Source: Marinobacter salinexigens
GTDB lineage: Bacteria; Pseudomonadota; Gammaproteobacteria; Pseudomonadales; Oleiphilaceae
Reading direction: 5' to 3'
DNA: 64,000 nt
Assembly (NCBI RefSeq): GCF_008370345.1
Contig: NZ_VTUU01000014.1
Span: 1 to 64,000, forward strand
Positions within the stretch are counted from its first letter, which is position 1. Each line of letters begins with the position of its first letter. The notes below the pieces were generated by a model. That model saw nothing but the letters and a program-made list of their open reading frames with translations, searched no databases and was not told the DNA's origin. Shown in pieces: positions 17,139-25,524 of this stretch. A program made the translations under genes and the position numbers.

Positions 17139-18651
17139 GGTTCACCATTGCTTGGCCAATGGCCTGACGATCGGCAGGCTGTGAAAATTCGGCCACAATG
17201 CGACCGGCGGACATCACGCCGATCCGGTCCGCCATGGCCATGACTTCGTCCAGGTCCTCGCTGATCAACAGAACGGCTGCGCCGTCGTCCCGTGCGGCGC
17301 GCAGGCGGTCGCGCACAGCTTCGGTGGCTTTGACATCCAGCCCCCGGCTGGGACTGTGAGCGAGGACGAGTTTGGGAGGGTGGTTGAATTCCCGGGAAAT
17401 GACGAGTTTCTGGGCATTGCCGCCAGAGAGCAGGGCGGCTTTCTGCTTGAGGGAACGAACCCCCTGCACGTCAAACTGTTTGACCGCTTCCGCAGCATCC
17501 GCTTCGATGGCCCGGGTTTTTAGGTACCAGAACGGGCCGTAGCGACCGGAATGAATGTCGCCCAGGGCAAAGTTGTCAGCGATGGACAGGGGGCCTGCAA
17601 GTGCAGCTCCATAACGGTCGGCGGGGATGGCGGCGACGCCGATACTCCGGCGCCGGGCTGCGTCGAATTCCGAAAGGTCTCCTTCACCGATGAGTTCCAT
17701 CTGACCTTCCACGGCTTCGGGAATACCCATCAGGGCATTGGCCAGTTCGCTCTGGCCATTACCGCCAACACCGGCTATGCCATAGATTTCGCCTTTGTTC
17801 AGAGTCAGGTCCAGCCCGTTGAGGGCCCTGTGGCTACCGGTGCTGGTGAGTCCTTTGACCTGAAGGTAGGCCTCGCCGGGCGTCCTTTCGGCCGGTTGAT
17901 CAGAGGTTCCTGTACCTGATTCACCGACGGTCAGCCTGACCAGTTCGTCCACCGAGACAGAGTCTGGTTTAACGGTTTTTACAGTCTGGCCGGAACGCAT
18001 GATGGTGACCTGGTCCGCATAGCGCAGAACATCGTTCATCTTGTGGGTCACGAGGATCACAGCGGCGCCTTCGCGGGCAAAGCCCTGCACGGTGGTGAGC
18101 AGGCGTTCAGCTTCTTCTTCGGTCAGTACGGCGGTTGGCTCATCCAGAATCAGGATCCTGGCACCGGCCAACAGCACTTTCAGGATTTCCACACGCTGCT
18201 GTTCTGCGATGGAAAGCTGGTCAATACGGGCATCGGGATCGATCTCGAACCCGATACGCTTTGCCATTGCACGGATATCCTCAGATACCCGGCGCAGGCG
18301 TTCCCGGTAAAGCCCGCTGGACTGGATATGCCCCAGGTTCAGCAGGATGTTTTCGGCAACGGTAAAGGGCGTTACCAGCTTGAAATGCTGGTGAACCATG
18401 CCGATGCCGAGTTTTGCAGCCTCTTTCGGCCCTTTGAGTTTTACCGGGTTATCGTTAATGAACAGCGATCCGCCTTCGGGGCCATAGAGGCCGGCCACGA
18501 TGTTCATCAGGGACGACTTCCCGGCTCCGTTTTCACCGAGCAGGGCATGCACTTCTCCCCACCTGGCGGTGAAATCAGCGTCAGAAAGAGCCTTGAAACC
18601 GTCGAAGGTCTTGCTGACACCGTTCAGCTGGATCGCGTTCTGTTTACTCAT
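17131..18651 (-). CDS. ABC transporter double ATPase, nucleoside/BMP type (system 2)
   Basis: The 506-residue double ATPase has an intact first site (GENGAGKSS, signature LSIAEQQRVEI, Walker B ILILDEPT) and a second site with degenerate P-loop GVGGNGQ, signature LSGGNAQK. The ATG overlaps the end of the binding-protein gene by 4 bases. It powers system 2, probably importing the substrate of the dioxygenase encoded first in the operon. Confidence 0.85.
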   Translation of the reverse strand: MSKQNAIQLNGVSKTFDGFKALSDADFTARWGEVHALLGENGAGKSSLMNIVAGLYGPEGGSLFINDNPVKLKGPKEAAKLGIGMVHQHFKLVTPFTVAENILLNLGHIQSSGLYRERLRRVSEDIRAMAKRIGFEIDPDARIDQLSIAEQQRVEILKVLLAGARILILDEPTAVLTEEEAERLLTTVQGFAREGAAVILVTHKMNDVLRYADQVTIMRSGQTVKTVKPDSVSVDELVRLTVGESGTGTSDQPAERTPGEAYLQVKGLTSTGSHRALNGLDLTLNKGEIYGIAGVGGNGQSELANALMGIPEAVEGQMELIGEGDLSEFDAARRRSIGVAAIPADRYGAALAGPLSIADNFALGDIHSGRYGPFWYLKTRAIEADAAEAVKQFDVQGVRSLKQKAALLSGGNAQKLVISREFNHPPKLVLAHSPSRGLDVKATEAVRDRLRAARDDGAAVLLISEDLDEVMAMADRIGVMSAGRIVAEFSQPADRQAIGQAMVNHV

Positions 18652-19736
18652 TGCTGGGTAATCACTCCGTCAACAAACCAGTCCATCTGCCAGAGATCGC
18701 CGTCGGATACGACTTCTCCCGCTTCAGCATGGACGTTGCCGTTCTGGTCTTTCAGAGGGCCGGCATAGACTTTCAGCTCGCCTTTGAGCAGCTTGTCACG
18801 GGCGGCCATGATTTTGGCTTCTTCTTCCTTGTCGATGTTCGGGCCACAGCAGGCGATGTCGGTACCACCCTGTTCCATAGACAGCAGTGCACCGTGGGGC
18901 TCAGGCACCCAGTTGCCGGCAATGATCTTTTCCAGTTCGTTTTTCAGGAAGCGATCCCAGACCCAGACAGAGGAGCACACCGTTGCCTTGGGAGCGAATT
19001 CGCGGAAGTCCCGGTGATGGCCGGTGCCGTATACGCCGTTTTCCTGGGCAACCAGTTGCGGGGTCGGGGTGTCTACGTGCTGACCGATGACGTCAGCACC
19101 CTGATCAATAAGTGCCTTGGTGGCTGAGCGTTCCTTGGTGGGGTCGTTCCAGGCGCCGGTGTAAACCACCGTCACGGTGGCATCCGGATTCATTTCACGG
19201 GCACCCATGGCGTAGGCGTTGATGGTCCAGTTCACCTGGCCGAACGGGTTGGCAGCGACAAAGCCCAGTTTCCCTGTTTCAGACGCAGCGCCTGCCGCCA
19301 TACCGCACAGATACTGGCTTTCATAGGTGCGGCCATAGTAGGACAGCAGGTTGGGGCCGTTGGTGGTGCCGGAACCATTCAGGAAAGCGACGTCAGGGTA
19401 ATCCTCAGACAGCGATTTGAAGGTATCGGAATAGCCGAACGCGGTACCGATAATGATGTTGGTGCCGCGTTTGATGAAGCGCTCAACCGCCGGGCGTATA
19501 GCCGATGCGGATTCGGGCACGCTTTCAACGTACTGGATTTTCATATCCAGTTCTTTTTCCAGACGCTGGCGGGCTTCTTCGAAGGCCTGGGTCCAGCCGC
19601 CGTCGTTGGTCGGCGAGATGTAAAGCATGGCAATTTTCGGCTCGCCCTTGAGGGTAAAGCCCTCTGCGTGGGCGGTGGTCGTCAGGCCAACTAAACCGGC
19701 CAGTGCAAAGCAGGCACTGAGTATGAGTTTTTTCAT
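18648..19736 (-). CDS. BMP-family ABC transporter substrate-binding protein (system 2)
   Basis: The 362-residue periplasmic protein has a signal peptide (MKKLILSACFALAG...TAHA) cleaved near residue 24, with family motifs NDGGWTQAFEEARQ and GFVAANPFGQVNWTINAYAMG. It differs strongly from the system 1 binding protein, which suggests a different ligand. Several cysteines (CGMAAG, ACCGPN) might form a disulfide. The Cys at residue 9 comes too early in the signal peptide to be a lipobox. Confidence 0.85.
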   Translation of the reverse strand: MKKLILSACFALAGLVGLTTTAHAEGFTLKGEPKIAMLYISPTNDGGWTQAFEEARQRLEKELDMKIQYVESVPESASAIRPAVERFIKRGTNIIIGTAFGYSDTFKSLSEDYPDVAFLNGSGTTNGPNLLSYYGRTYESQYLCGMAAGAASETGKLGFVAANPFGQVNWTINAYAMGAREMNPDATVTVVYTGAWNDPTKERSATKALIDQGADVIGQHVDTPTPQLVAQENGVYGTGHHRDFREFAPKATVCSSVWVWDRFLKNELEKIIAGNWVPEPHGALLSMEQGGTDIACCGPNIDKEEEAKIMAARDKLLKGELKVYAGPLKDQNGNVHAEAGEVVSDGDLWQMDWFVDGVITQQ

Positions 19737-19768
19737 CTTGGTACTTCCTTTGGTTGGGTGAGGCGGTT

Positions 19769-20155
19769 TTACATCATGTGATTGATTCGGAAGACATTGC
19801 CTTCGGGGTCCAGGAGCACGGCCTGGTACCAGTTGTAATAGGTTGTGTAGGGCTCCTTGATGAGCGTTGCACCCGAGGCCAGGGCCTTGGGCACGTATTC
19901 ATCCACTTCCTCTTTGCTGTCCACGTCGATGTTCAGCAGGAACTTGCAGCCTTTGGTGTCCGAGTAGTCGTCGAGTTTGAGTAGTTCGTAGGCGTCCAGG
20001 GCGTTAAAGCCAATGCAGGAGCGTCCGGTATCCAGCCCCCGGAAAATGGGGGAACGGATTTCCGGAATTTCCTTGAACCCGAACAGGTCGCGGTAGAAAA
20101 CACTCAGCGCTTCGATGTCCTCTGCGAACACATTGACGTAGGAAAGCGTGCTCAT
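19769..20155 (-). CDS. VOC-family (glyoxalase fold) protein
   Basis: The 128-residue single-domain vicinal oxygen chelate protein starts MSTLSYVNVFAEDIEALSVF and ends with the FRINHMM strand typical of the fold. Candidate metal ligands are few (Glu36 and Asp119 in LLDPEGN), so it may be an isomerase, a lyase or a small-molecule binding protein. It lies one base downstream of the dioxygenase stop, implying a linked reaction step, for example processing the hydroxylated product. The reaction is unknown. Confidence 0.7.
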   Translation of the reverse strand: MSTLSYVNVFAEDIEALSVFYRDLFGFKEIPEIRSPIFRGLDTGRSCIGFNALDAYELLKLDDYSDTKGCKFLLNIDVDSKEEVDEYVPKALASGATLIKEPYTTYYNWYQAVLLDPEGNVFRINHMM

Positions 20156-20156
20156 A

Positions 20157-21167
20157 TCAGGCCACCTCCTGGGTGCCGCCGAAGGTGGTCTGTTTTACGA
20201 ACTTGGACTTCAGGTGGTCGCCGGAGCTGACAGCCGGGTACTTGGCTTTGCCGTCCTCATCAAGGCAGCTGGGCAGGCACTCGATCATGGCGTCGTAGTT
20301 GGGCTGGTGGAAAAAAACGATGGACTGTCGGGGGGCGGATGCGTCGGAATCCATCGGTGGATTGACGACCCGATGCAGGGTTGAAATCCACTGATCGTTG
20401 GTCCACCGCATCATCAGGTCGCCAATGTTGACCGCGAAGCTGTCTTCCACGTAGGGCACGCTGACCCAGTCACCGTTCTGGTTGCAGACCTGCAGGCCGC
20501 CCGGCGAGTTGTCAGGCTTGACGATGGTCAGGCTGCCGTAGTCGGTATGGGCGCCGGCACGCATCTGGCCTTCTTCGATGTTGGTGCCCATGTTCGGGTA
20601 GCTGAGGGTTCTCAGCATGCTGATTTCTTTGTCGATCTTGTCGTCGAAGAAGTGTTCATCCAGCTTCAGGGACAAGGCGAAGATGCGCATCAGGGACCGG
20701 GCCAGATCGCTCATGGCATCGAAATACTCAGCGTAGGCTTCCTTGAAGCCTTCAATGGATTCCGGCCATACATTCGGGGCGAAGTGGGGGCCAGCCGCCG
20801 GACCGCGGTGGTAGTCATCCTCGGGCACATCTGTAGGCCCGATGGAGAAGGATTCCTTCAGGTCACCCGGTGCCGCCTCTTCCAGGGAGTACGACAGGCT
20901 CTCCTCTGCGACGGCGCTGTATCCGCGCACCTGGTCAGGGCTTGGGCGATCCACTTTGCGTTTTTCAGCCATGGGCAGGTTGAAGAACTTGCGGCTCAGC
21001 GAGTAGACGCGGTCTACCAGTTCCTTGGGGATGCCGTGATTAGTGATCACCAGGAAGCCGATGTCCTTACAGGCTCTGTCGACCTCTTTTGCCACCAGGG
21101 CTTTGCCTTCGGGAGTGCCCTCGAAGTAAGGGCCAAGGTCAATCGTTGGTACGTGTTGCAACTGCAT
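20157..21167 (-). CDS. Isopenicillin N synthase-type 2-oxoglutarate/Fe(II) dioxygenase (copy 2)
   Basis: The 336-residue enzyme has His207-x-Asp209 (AGAHTDYGSLTI), His265 (STLHRVVN) and Arg280-x-Ser282 for 2-oxoglutarate. FLVITNHGIP and SFSIGPTD are the N-terminal family stretches. It is only moderately similar to the copies at 4065 and 28844, so the three probably use different substrates. It leads an eight-gene operon with a VOC protein, BMP importer, YdfG-like reductase and cysteine hydrolase. That set could take a substituted nucleobase from uptake to central metabolites. Thymine 7-hydroxylase is the best-known nucleobase member of this fold. Confidence 0.85.
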   Translation of the reverse strand: MQLQHVPTIDLGPYFEGTPEGKALVAKEVDRACKDIGFLVITNHGIPKELVDRVYSLSRKFFNLPMAEKRKVDRPSPDQVRGYSAVAEESLSYSLEEAAPGDLKESFSIGPTDVPEDDYHRGPAAGPHFAPNVWPESIEGFKEAYAEYFDAMSDLARSLMRIFALSLKLDEHFFDDKIDKEISMLRTLSYPNMGTNIEEGQMRAGAHTDYGSLTIVKPDNSPGGLQVCNQNGDWVSVPYVEDSFAVNIGDLMMRWTNDQWISTLHRVVNPPMDSDASAPRQSIVFFHQPNYDAMIECLPSCLDEDGKAKYPAVSSGDHLKSKFVKQTTFGGTQEVA

Positions 21168-21256
21168 GTTTCACACCCTCCTTTCAATTCGGTTATCGCG
21201 AGAAGGGCCTGGAATCAGCCGGAAACAAAGAGGCGTTCTCGCTTGCTGGATGACAT

Positions 21257-21272
21257 AGCAGCAAGCGTGCCA
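21257..21272 (-). promoter_or_regulatory. Sigma-54 promoter (-24/-12) of the dioxygenase-BMP operon
   Basis: On the minus strand TGGCACG-CTTG-CTGCT has a perfect -24 element and a -12 element with one mismatch. GG and GC are 10 bases apart. Transcription should start near 21246, leaving a leader of about 80 bases. Confidence 0.7.
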
Positions 21273-21324
21273 TTTTTATAAACCCATAAAATTCAGCAGG
21301 TTATGAATTTAATAAAAATTGACT

Positions 21325-21340
21325 TGGATCAAATGGTCTA
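21325..21340. promoter_or_regulatory. RutR-type operator upstream of the dioxygenase-BMP operon
   Basis: TGGATCA-AA-TGGTCTA matches 11 of 14 half-site bases of the RutR consensus. It is centred about 74 bases upstream of the -12 element at 21258, nearly the same distance as the operator before rutA. A separate palindrome CCCAAATTGGG lies at 21368-21378. The rest of the 245-bp gap is AT-rich with no other gene. Confidence 0.65.
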
Positions 21341-21412
21341 AATTAGAGCGCATGGTTCTAATTTAGGCCCAAATTGGGGGCAGGGAGTCTGGGGAGGAGA
21401 GGTCCGCTCCCC

Positions 21413-22105
21413 TCAGCGGGGGCGGACGCCTTCGATAATGATGGTTTCGAGGCTGCTCAGAGTTTCCTGAAAGAAACCCGGATCTTCCAGCGTCTTGCCG
21501 GCTACGGCTTCTACCTGAACCCGGAAATCGGCGTAGTGCTGGGTGGTTGCCCAGAGCGAGAAAACGAGGTGGTAGGGTTCTACCGGCGCCAGTTTGCCCT
21601 GGTCGATCCAGGACTGAATAACGGCGATCTTGTTTTCTACCAGATCATGTAATGGCTGTTGCAGTTCCGTCAGCATCAGCGGTGCGCCCTGCATGACTTC
21701 CATACAGAACAATCGTGATTCAGCGGGATGGTCCCGGGAAAACTCCAGTTTGACCCGGATATAGTCCCGGATGGCCTGGATAGGGTCCTGTTCTTCCGTG
21801 AATGCCCGCAGCGGCCTGAGCCAGAGGTCCAGAAGCTCGCGCAATACGCTGACGTAGAGCTCTTCCTTGTTACTGAAGTAATAGAAAAGGTTGGTTTTGG
21901 AGACGTCGGCCAGTAGTGCAATCTGGTCGATGCTCGTGCCGTGCAAGCCGTACTGGGAAAAGGTAGTCAGTGCTGCTTCGAGGATCGCCGCCCGCTTCTT
22001 CTCGCTGTTGCGCATACGCCGGTTGAGAGATGCGGCGGTAGGCACTCGTTGAGGTTTCCGTTTGCTCGGGCTGGCTGCTTCCTTGCCTTTTCTGGTGGCG
22101 CTCAC
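21413..22105 (-). CDS. rutR: RutR, TetR-family regulator of pyrimidine utilisation
   Basis: The 230-residue TetR protein has the N-terminal helix-turn-helix LADVSKTNLFYYFSNKEELY, nearly the same as in E. coli RutR, and a C-terminal ligand domain of the RutR (TetR_C_13-like) type with GKLAPVEPYHLVFSLWATTQHYADF. RutR binds TTGACCA-N2-TGGTCAA and is released by uracil or thymine. I prefer GTG 22105, with GGAG 6 bases upstream; an in-frame GTG at 22117 is also possible. It is divergent from rutA. Seven candidate sites in this window suggest that it controls much more than rutA. Confidence 0.88.
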   Translation of the reverse strand: MSATRKGKEAASPSKRKPQRVPTAASLNRRMRNSEKKRAAILEAALTTFSQYGLHGTSIDQIALLADVSKTNLFYYFSNKEELYVSVLRELLDLWLRPLRAFTEEQDPIQAIRDYIRVKLEFSRDHPAESRLFCMEVMQGAPLMLTELQQPLHDLVENKIAVIQSWIDQGKLAPVEPYHLVFSLWATTQHYADFRVQVEAVAGKTLEDPGFFQETLSSLETIIIEGVRPR

Positions 22106-22209
22106 ATGACTCTCCACAGGGTTGATCGGTGGCTCATTCTAGCACCGGATTTCGGGATGGATAGGTCTTTTGAATGCACTCAGTATCTCCGCCCCAAAAA
22201 TGTCCGCCG

Positions 22210-22226
22210 TGCACAAACCAGGTGCT
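22210..22226. promoter_or_regulatory. NtrC-like enhancer site before rutA
   Basis: TGCACA-AACCA-GGTGCT matches the NtrC consensus TGCACC-N5-GGTGCA at 10 of 12 half-site bases. It lies about 110 bases upstream of the predicted rutA start, a normal position for a sigma-54 enhancer. E. coli rutA is known to be under NtrC control, so the match is expected. Confidence 0.6.
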
Positions 22227-22232
22227 CTAAAA

Positions 22233-22248
22233 CAGACCATATGGTCTG
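22233..22248. promoter_or_regulatory. RutR-type operator in the rutR-rutA intergenic region
   Basis: CAGACCAT-ATGGTCTG is a perfect 16-bp palindrome containing the ACCA-N2-TGGT core of the RutR site. It is centred 128 bases before the rutR start codon and about 76 bases upstream of the rutA -12 element, so it could serve both promoters. Confidence 0.75.
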
Positions 22249-22302
22249 AAAAGTCTTTTATGAAAATACTAATAAATTGATTTGGAACAAAAAAATCTAT
22301 TT

Positions 22303-22318
22303 TGGCCAGCATTATGCC
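22303..22318 (+). promoter_or_regulatory. Sigma-54 promoter of rutABCDEF
   Basis: TGGCCAG-CATT-ATGCC has the invariant GG (22304-22305) and GC (22316-22317) 10 bases apart. The match to flanking consensus bases is only fair. The start of transcription would be near 22329, 65 bases before the rutA ATG. E. coli rutA uses sigma-54, which supports the reading. Confidence 0.6.
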
Positions 22319-22393
22319 TTGGTGTGAAAGAGCGTGAATGACGGGTGGTGAGCGGTATTTCACCACCGAACAGCAAACATCAAGGAGTAACCC

Positions 22394-23497
22394 ATGAGTG
22401 AGCAGATGAACATCGGTGTCTTCATTCCCATCGGCAACAACGGCTGGCTGATTTCGAAAAATGCCCCCCAGTACATGCCGACATTCGAGCTGAACAAGGA
22501 GATCACCCAGAAAGCGGAAAGTTACGGTTTCGACTTTGCACTGTCGATGATCAAGCTGCGCGGTTTCGGTGGTGAAACCGAATTCTGGGAGCACAACCTG
22601 GAGTCCTTCACTCTGATGGCCGGCCTGGCTGCAGTCACCAGCAAGATCCAGCTTTTTGCCACCGCCGCAACGCTGACCCTGCCGCCTGCCATTGTGGCAC
22701 GTATGGCTTCCACCATTGATTCCATCTCGGATGGTCGCTTCGGTGTCAACCTGGTAACGGGCTGGCAGAAACCGGAATACAGCCAGATGGGACTCTGGCC
22801 GGGGGATGAGTTCTTCGGTTCCCGTTACGACTATCTGGGTGAATACGCACAGGTTCTCAGGGACCTCTGGGCGACGGGCCATAGCGATTTCAAAGGTGAT
22901 CACTTCCAGATGGATGACTGCCGCGTAAGCCCGGTTCCCAAGGCTGATATGAAAGTGATCTGTGCTGGACAGAGTGAGGCGGGTATGGCGTTCACTGCCA
23001 AGTATGCCGATTACAACTTCTGCTTCGGCAAGGGTGTGAACACGCCGACGGCGTTTGCTCCAACGGTGGATCGTCTGGTGAAGGCGATGGAAGACTCCGA
23101 GCGGGAAGTAAGCTCCGTTGCCCTGTTTATGATCATTGCAGACAAAACGGACGAAGCGGCTCGCGCCAAATGGGAATCCTACAAGGACGGTGTTGATGAG
23201 GAAGCCGTCGCCTGGCTGGGCGAGCAGGGTGCCGCAGACAAGAAGTCCAAGTCTGATACCAACATCCGCCAGATGGCTGACCCGACTTCCGCAGTGAACA
23301 TCAATATGGGCACCCTGGTGGGTTCCTACGAAAACGTCGCCCGGATGCTGGACGAAGTCGGCACTGTCGACGGCGTCAGTGGCGTCATGCTGACCTTCGA
23401 TGACTTTGTGCAGGGCATTGAGGACTTCGGCAAATACATTCAGCCGCTGATGAAAACCCGGGTGCATGTTAACCAGGAACTGGAGCAGGCCGTATGA
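22394..23497 (+). CDS. rutA: Pyrimidine monooxygenase RutA
   Basis: This 367-residue flavin-dependent monooxygenase of the luciferase-like fold starts with MNIGVFIPIGNNGWLIS and contains NLVTGWQKPEY and WATGHSDFKGDHFQMDDC, as in E. coli RutA. It opens the uracil ring using FMNH2 and O2 to give a (peroxy)ureidoacrylate. Reduced flavin should come from RutF. Length and sequence are normal for the family. AAGGAG lies 9 bases before the ATG. First gene of a six-gene operon with tight overlaps. Confidence 0.95.
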   Translation: MSEQMNIGVFIPIGNNGWLISKNAPQYMPTFELNKEITQKAESYGFDFALSMIKLRGFGGETEFWEHNLESFTLMAGLAAVTSKIQLFATAATLTLPPAIVARMASTIDSISDGRFGVNLVTGWQKPEYSQMGLWPGDEFFGSRYDYLGEYAQVLRDLWATGHSDFKGDHFQMDDCRVSPVPKADMKVICAGQSEAGMAFTAKYADYNFCFGKGVNTPTAFAPTVDRLVKAMEDSEREVSSVALFMIIADKTDEAARAKWESYKDGVDEEAVAWLGEQGAADKKSKSDTNIRQMADPTSAVNINMGTLVGSYENVARMLDEVGTVDGVSGVMLTFDDFVQGIEDFGKYIQPLMKTRVHVNQELEQAV

Positions 23498-24288
23498 GCA
23501 TCGCAACTGAGCAATCGGGCTATGCCCTGAATACCGGTGCTGAGCCGGCGCTGGAACTGCCGGGCAAACCAGAGCCGCTGCATATGCGGGCCAGTGAGAC
23601 CGCTCTGGTGGTTGTGGACATGCAGAATGCCTATTCCACCATTGGCGGTTACCTGGACCGGGCCGGTTTTGATGTGTCCTCAACCGGGCCGGTTATCCGT
23701 CAGATCCAGCGGGCGATAGCGGCCGCCCGTGCGGCGGGGATGCCCGTAATCTTCTTCCAGAACGGGTGGGATGCCGAGTACGTGGAAGCCGGTGGACCGG
23801 GCTCCCCGAACTGGTACAAGTCCAATGCCCTGAAGACCATGCGCAAGGAGCCGGAACTGAACGGCAGCTTGCTGGCCAAGGGGACCTGGGATTATGACCT
23901 GGTGGATGAACTGAAGCCTCAGGCTGGCGATATTGTCATTCCAAAGCCCCGTTATAGCGGCTTCTTCAATACCTCATTCGACAGCATTCTGCGCAGCCGT
24001 GGCATCCGCAATCTGGTGTTCACCGGCATCGCCACCAACGTCTGCGTGGAGTCCACCCTGCGCGATGGGTTTTTCCTGGAGTATTTCGGCGTTGTCCTGG
24101 CGGATGCCACTCATCAGGCAGGCCCCGAGTTCATCCAGCAGGCTGCGCTCTACAACATCGAAACCTTCTTTGGCTGGGTCTCCAGCACTGACGACTTCTG
24201 CCGGACATTCGGCGAAGCCGGGACTGGTGCTGAGACCGGGGCCGAAAGCGACACCGACACTGTTCAAACCGAATCAACGACTGCATAA
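23494..24288 (+). CDS. rutB: Peroxyureidoacrylate/ureidoacrylate amidohydrolase RutB
   Basis: The 264-residue isochorismatase-fold hydrolase has Asp42 (VVDMQNAY), Lys151 (IPKPRYSGFF) and Cys184 (ATNVCVESTLRDG). It cleaves the ureido group from the RutA product, freeing carbamate and an aminoacrylate species. The C-terminus carries about 20 extra acidic, threonine-rich residues (from residue 243) not needed for the fold. It overlaps rutA by 4 bases. Confidence 0.95.
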   Translation: MSIATEQSGYALNTGAEPALELPGKPEPLHMRASETALVVVDMQNAYSTIGGYLDRAGFDVSSTGPVIRQIQRAIAAARAAGMPVIFFQNGWDAEYVEAGGPGSPNWYKSNALKTMRKEPELNGSLLAKGTWDYDLVDELKPQAGDIVIPKPRYSGFFNTSFDSILRSRGIRNLVFTGIATNVCVESTLRDGFFLEYFGVVLADATHQAGPEFIQQAALYNIETFFGWVSSTDDFCRTFGEAGTGAETGAESDTDTVQTESTTA

Positions 24289-24304
24289 CCAACGGAGAGA
24301 CATC

Positions 24305-24691
24305 ATGCCCAAGACTTCCATTATTCCCGAAGGCACAGGAAAACCACTGGCTCCATACGTACCCGGTTCCATGGCCGACGGCGTTCTGTACGTGGCAGGA
24401 ACCCTGCCTTTTGACAAGGACAACAACGTAGTTCACGTAGGTGATGCAGAAGCCCAGACCCGGCACGTTCTGGAAACCATCAAAGGCGTTGTTGAAGCGG
24501 CTGGCGGCACCATGGATGACGTTACCTTCAACATGATCATGGTGACTGACTGGGACAACTACGCGGCCGTGAACAAAGTCTACGCCGAGTACTTCCCGGG
24601 CGAGAAACCGGCCCGTTACTGCATCCAGTGTGGGCTGGTGAAGCCGGATGCGCTGATCGAAATAGCCAGTATTGCCCACGTAGGTAAATGA
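24305..24691 (+). CDS. rutC: RutC, RidA-family aminoacrylate processing protein
   Basis: The 128-residue protein of the YjgF/YER057c/UK114 (RidA) family has YVPGSMADGVLYVAGTLPFD, the conserved Arg in GEKPARYCIQC, and the C-terminal DALIEIASIAHVG. RutC is involved in conversion of the aminoacrylate intermediate in the uracil pathway. ATG 24305 follows GGAGAG at a good distance. It lies in a longer open frame that starts inside rutB, which is not a real start. Confidence 0.93.
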   Translation: MPKTSIIPEGTGKPLAPYVPGSMADGVLYVAGTLPFDKDNNVVHVGDAEAQTRHVLETIKGVVEAAGGTMDDVTFNMIMVTDWDNYAAVNKVYAEYFPGEKPARYCIQCGLVKPDALIEIASIAHVGK

Positions 24692-25524
24692 TGAAAAGCG
24701 CAGCAGGCACTCTCTACTGGGAAGCCCACGGCCCCGCCGACGGTGAGACCGTGGTGCTCAGTGCCGGGCTCGGGGGTTCCGGGAAATACTGGGCTCCCCA
24801 GTTGCCGGCCCTGACCGAACGCTACCGGGTTCTGGTGTACGACCAGTTTGGTACCGGTCGGAGCCGCGGTGATATTCCCGAGTTCTACACGGTTGCCGAT
24901 ATGGCCGCTGAGCTGGATGCGCTGTTGGAAGAACAGATTGCCGGTCCTGTGCATTTCATCGGGCATGCCCTTGGTGGGCTGATCGGTCTGGAGCTTGCCC
25001 GGCGTTCGCCTGGGCGGGTCGGCAGTCTGCTGTTAATCAACGCCTGGGCGGAACCCAACGCCCACTCCCGGCGCTGCTTTTCGGTGCGCAGGAAGCTGCT
25101 GCTCAGCTCCGGGCCTGAGGCGTATCTGGAAGCCCAGCCGCTGTTCCTGTTCCCGCCGGTGTGGATTGCGGAAAACAGTGAATGGCTGGAGCAGGAATCC
25201 TCTCACATGCTGGCGAGTTTCCCTTCACAGGAGAACGTTCTGCGACGCCTGGCGGCGCTTCAGTCCTGGCAACCGAAGCCTGAGGACCTGGCATCAATCC
25301 GGGCCAATACCCTGGTACTGGCCACCCGGGACGATGCCCTGGTGCCCTGGACCTGCTCCCAGAAACTGGCTTCCCGGCTGCCTAATTCGGGAATTCGACT
25401 TTTGCCGGAAGGAGGGCATGCCGTCAATGTCACCGAGGTGGAGCGCTTCAATGAGTTGATGCTGGACCACCTCAGGAAACATCGTCTGCCCACCGAGGCT
25501 CTAACGACTCAGGAGGCCCTATGA
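24688..25524 (+). CDS. rutD: RutD, alpha/beta-hydrolase fold carbamate/aminoacrylate hydrolase
   Basis: The 278-residue alpha/beta-hydrolase has Ala in place of the nucleophile Ser in the elbow (HFIGHALGGLIG). E. coli RutD has GHALGA at the same place, so this is a family trait and not a mutation. Asp in ATRDDALVP and His in PEGGHAVNVTE keep the remaining triad positions. Somewhat longer than E. coli RutD at the C-terminus. It overlaps rutC by 4 bases. Confidence 0.92.
   Translation: MMKSAAGTLYWEAHGPADGETVVLSAGLGGSGKYWAPQLPALTERYRVLVYDQFGTGRSRGDIPEFYTVADMAAELDALLEEQIAGPVHFIGHALGGLIGLELARRSPGRVGSLLLINAWAEPNAHSRRCFSVRRKLLLSSGPEAYLEAQPLFLFPPVWIAENSEWLEQESSHMLASFPSQENVLRRLAALQSWQPKPEDLASIRANTLVLATRDDALVPWTCSQKLASRLPNSGIRLLPEGGHAVNVTEVERFNELMLDHLRKHRLPTEALTTQEAL

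Noticed and set aside
24688..25524. RutD as an inactivated hydrolase because the nucleophile Ser is Ala
   Set aside because: E. coli RutD has the same GHALG elbow; this is a family trait and the gene is intact.
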